Source: Fasciola hepatica (lineage: Eukaryota > Platyhelminthes > Trematoda > Plagiorchiida > Fasciolidae). From it: 64,000 nucleotides of DNA. The stretch lies in contig CANUEZ040000067.1 in NCBI GenBank assembly GCA_948099385.1, forward strand, positions 22,648,501 to 22,712,500. Reading direction: 5' to 3'. The notes below the pieces were generated by a model. The model worked only from the letters and a program-made list of their open reading frames with translations, had not been told where the DNA came from and did not search any database. The translations under genes and the position numbers were made by a program. Shown here piece after piece: positions 61,362 through 64,000 of this stretch; positions within the stretch are counted from its first letter, which is position 1, and the number at the start of each line of letters is the position of its first letter.

Positions 61362-61413
61362 CGTATTGTATAGAAATCAAAAACAGTGCAACTTTAAGCA
61401 CACTGGCTAACAT
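61362..61413 (-). CDS. Exon 1: start and signal peptide of the cadherin-like gene
   Basis: ATG at 61413 in the favourable context TCACCATGT opens MLASVLKVALFLISIQY before a GTATGT donor (phase 1). Joined to exon 2 it gives a typical signal peptide ending VVQA, with cleavage expected just before IVFTE. This start was chosen because it is the only one joining the cadherin exon in phase with a signal peptide. The whole set of exons 1 to 8 yields about 480 residues. Confidence 0.65.
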
Positions 61414-64000
61414 GGTGACAGAACCAGTAACGAGTGAACGGCTCCAAATGAACGTGGCCCAAAATTACAGGACATTTTGGCTATTCAAACATCACACACT
61501 AATTTTCGAGGTCCCGAAATGTCATTGGTTTTGAACCAACCAATCACTGGCCATTAGAGGGATGGGAACTTATTTGATGCGGAGAGAAATCCCGTAAAAA
61601 CCTATCAGAATGGAGGTGAAAAGCCTGGGAAGACAGATTAGTGGTTGGAATAGGAAAACGGGGTGGAAGTACATCCAAGATTTTCCTTCTCCTGTGTCCC
61701 GTGATGTGTGTCCAATTCATGTGCACTGGGCGAAAGAATGAGGAACAACGTCACCAGTGAGTGGATCCCCCTTGTCAGGTACCCTGAATTTGCATTGGTT
61801 ACTCTTAGCGACAGAAATCCGCATAAGAGCACTGCATGCAAAACTAAGAATAATGTAATCAGTAAAACAAACCTTGGTAGAAAGTAGTCAAACTTTCTTC
61901 GGGGAAATTTCAAGTGCCATGACATTTTCCTGAAATTCAACAAAATATTCCAAATTACATTCGAAAACGTTGTATTCACACCTGTACGTTCTGAACTGGA
62001 CAAATACCCCACCTTCGGTATTTCCACTCTCTTAATATGGACGCGTGTACCAGCACAAATCTCCTACTAAATAGATTATGAAGCCTCAGATCTAACACAG
62101 GCATACACAGGATCTGCAGTACCAGTGTCGAGGTTGAACATAGTAAAGAGGTAGTTGTTTGATCTTGCTCAAATGGGTTTCAGATGCTTTGACTACAATG
62201 AAGAAAATAGAAACATCCATGGCCCCTCAGCTCGTTCACTTCACAAAGGCTTCCTCTCAGTCGCGGTAATCGAACTCCAATATAGTGGCTTACAGGCGGA
62301 TCATCAGAAGTTAAACATTTCTATGTGAACATTTGTTAATTGGCCTAAAAATCGCCAAAGGTATAGGTGTTTGAATACAAACAATCTTGGAATTGGTCAG
62401 CTTCAGCGTATACTCAACAGCTGGCAGATAAACGAATATCTTGGGTACGCCACAGATCACTGCAGTTATCAAAAGCCAAACGACCATTAAGTGCATGAGG
62501 ATACTCCTCACGCGATATCCGAAATGCAACAAAATGCAGTAGCCCACATAACAGAACAAATCAACGTAGATTATAGGCGCTCAAATACCGGAGTTTTGGG
62601 CTTTGAGTTGGCACAGTCATGTTAGAGCATCTTGTGATTTGAAGGTACGAAGCTCATACCCAATATGTCTACACAGTGTTCGCAGCCATCCAGAAAAGCG
62701 TGCAATCGTACCGGGTATTCATTGACCGGAGATATCTTCTCTTTAAATCTAGCGTCCAAAATTTGTCAAACCGGAGAAAAGTCACTACCAAAAATTTCAC
62801 GAAACAAAACAACGAGCTCTGGAACCAAAACAAGAGAGAATTGCCCAAAAGTATACAAATTTGCTTAGGTTATTTGGTTGGATGATTACCACAGTCGACT
62901 GAAGTTGAATTTAACTGAATCCCATGGTCTACTTGAATACAGGGGCATACTGATGAAATTAAATTCTCCATGCTGCACCCATAAACAAGAAGCGAGCACA
63001 GAGAACTGTGCTATCTGATGAATCGAGCACCTTTTTCAAATAGGAAGTGCAAAGATGTGAGACCGATAAATTCAGTTTTCATGTTCTAAAATCTGTCCAA
63101 TACTGCAGATTAGACAAATACCAATTGACTGCACCAGGTCAGAGAATGTCAGGTTACAACGTGGTTTTATTTATCAGTGTGGGGTCATTTTAGATACCGT
63201 TGCACCCTTTCAGTTCTATTAGCAGGTCGTCTATATCAAAATGCAGCCATGTCTGTTACAGCTTACAGATTCCTAGTGCGGTAAATTTGGACCGTTTTAC
63301 AAAATTCGCGAAGTGGCTGATTATCCCCACAAGTGGAATCGTGTTGTTCGATAGTGTGGCGCAAAGCGACCTGCCAGTTGGCATGAGTACCATATCGTTT
63401 CGGTCCTAGCCTTTTTAATCTGTCCGACATTTACCATGTGAATTTTCCGATATTTCTTAATTTTGCGGTAGCACTCAATGTCTAGAAAAATTCAGAACGC
63501 CAGAGGTGCACACAAAAACGTCAACTATACAATGAGTAGGAGTTAAAGGGAAATTCAGGTTACATGAGGGCACACAATGATAAAATAACCGGTGAGCACA
63601 AAAGCACTGTAGAATCTGAAGGTCAAACGATAACGAAAATCACTTGTTAATGAGGTACGCGCTGTAATCGAGCGGCAGTTAAATGCTGGAAAACATCACC
63701 AACGTGCACTTTACCTGGAATCATTCCCGCATGCTTTTCACCGAGGGGGAGGGGAGCAATCGCCTTTCCTGTAAAGCGGTACGATGACCGATTTAAACCA
63801 ACTCTTGTGAACCTGTTCCTTCACACAACAAAACTTAGACATTTATTCAACTCAGTTTTCCTTCCCGGGTAACGGTCTTTGAAAGCAGATGAAAGAAACC
63901 AAAGTGGCTCAGCAGCCTCTTGTTGTTTAATGTAACTAATTGCACTGAGAACCGCCACCTCTGATGGAGGATTGATGTCTACACCCGAAATTCCAGTCAT
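61414..64000. other. Upstream region of the cadherin-like gene, no gene recognised
   Basis: Probably promoter and intergenic DNA. A hydrophobic frame at 61638-62027 (-) resembles a signal anchor but does not join the exons below in phase. No TATA box or repeat was identified with confidence. Confidence 0.4.

Noticed and set aside
61638..62027. Minus-strand frame with a strong hydrophobic segment, considered as exon 1 of the cadherin-like gene
   Set aside because: Its possible donor does not join the cadherin exon in phase; the ATG at 61413 does and has a better start context.

Overview
This window looks like animal nuclear DNA, most likely a flatworm and probably a digenean trematode. Reasons: AT-rich sequence, long (TA)n tracts, short coding exons with consensus splice sites, and a dense mix of decayed Ty3/gypsy, BEL/Pao, RTE-like, jockey-like and Penelope-like elements of the kinds common in trematodes. 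There are no prokaryotic operons, ribosome binding sites, rRNA, tRNA or CRISPR arrays. The organism call is inference; gene-family calls come from reading translations by eye, with no database search.

Layout. Bases 1-6785 and about 46335-54975 are two arms of a large inverted duplication. The left arm runs off the window start. Between the arms lie about 39.5 kb of retroelement debris: BEL/Pao integrase (7.8-8.6 kb), an RTE-like LINE (8.9-9.8 kb), a rearranged gypsy element on + (11.3-15.7 kb), a nearly complete RTE-like LINE on - (15.85-17.96 kb), a gypsy protease scrap (21.5 kb), a gypsy element on - (25.1-28.0 kb), a jockey-like LINE (28.9-30.6 kb), and a second copy of the RTE-like LINE on + (39.1-40.1 kb). 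The 30.6-38.8 kb and 40.1-44.1 kb stretches hold nothing I recognise.

The real genes are on the minus strand from 61.4 kb downward. Eight exons (61413 to 55761) join in phase and begin with a CACC-ATG start, a signal peptide and a cadherin-like domain. Further down, in the right arm and just beyond it, exons at 52.56, 51.24, 48.75, 47.71, 46.51, 45.99 and 45.68 kb encode beta-rich extracellular segments, then an F5/8C (discoidin)-like domain split over two exons, then a C-type-lectin-like domain split over two exons. The last four or five join with matching phases. The two exon sets may be one large receptor or secreted protein, but the link across 55.8-52.6 kb, where a Penelope-like fragment sits, is not proven.

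The left arm carries an inverted copy of the central exons (52.56 to 46.34 kb equivalents). That copy is broken: a frameshift and lost donor in the first exon, a stop and lost donor in the discoidin exon, and no lectin exons. Yet a 1.36-kb stretch (4752-6111 against about 47247-48612) is almost identical between arms, introns included, while the flanks differ at many sites. This is the signature of gene conversion or other recent exchange between the arms, and is the most interesting signal in the window.
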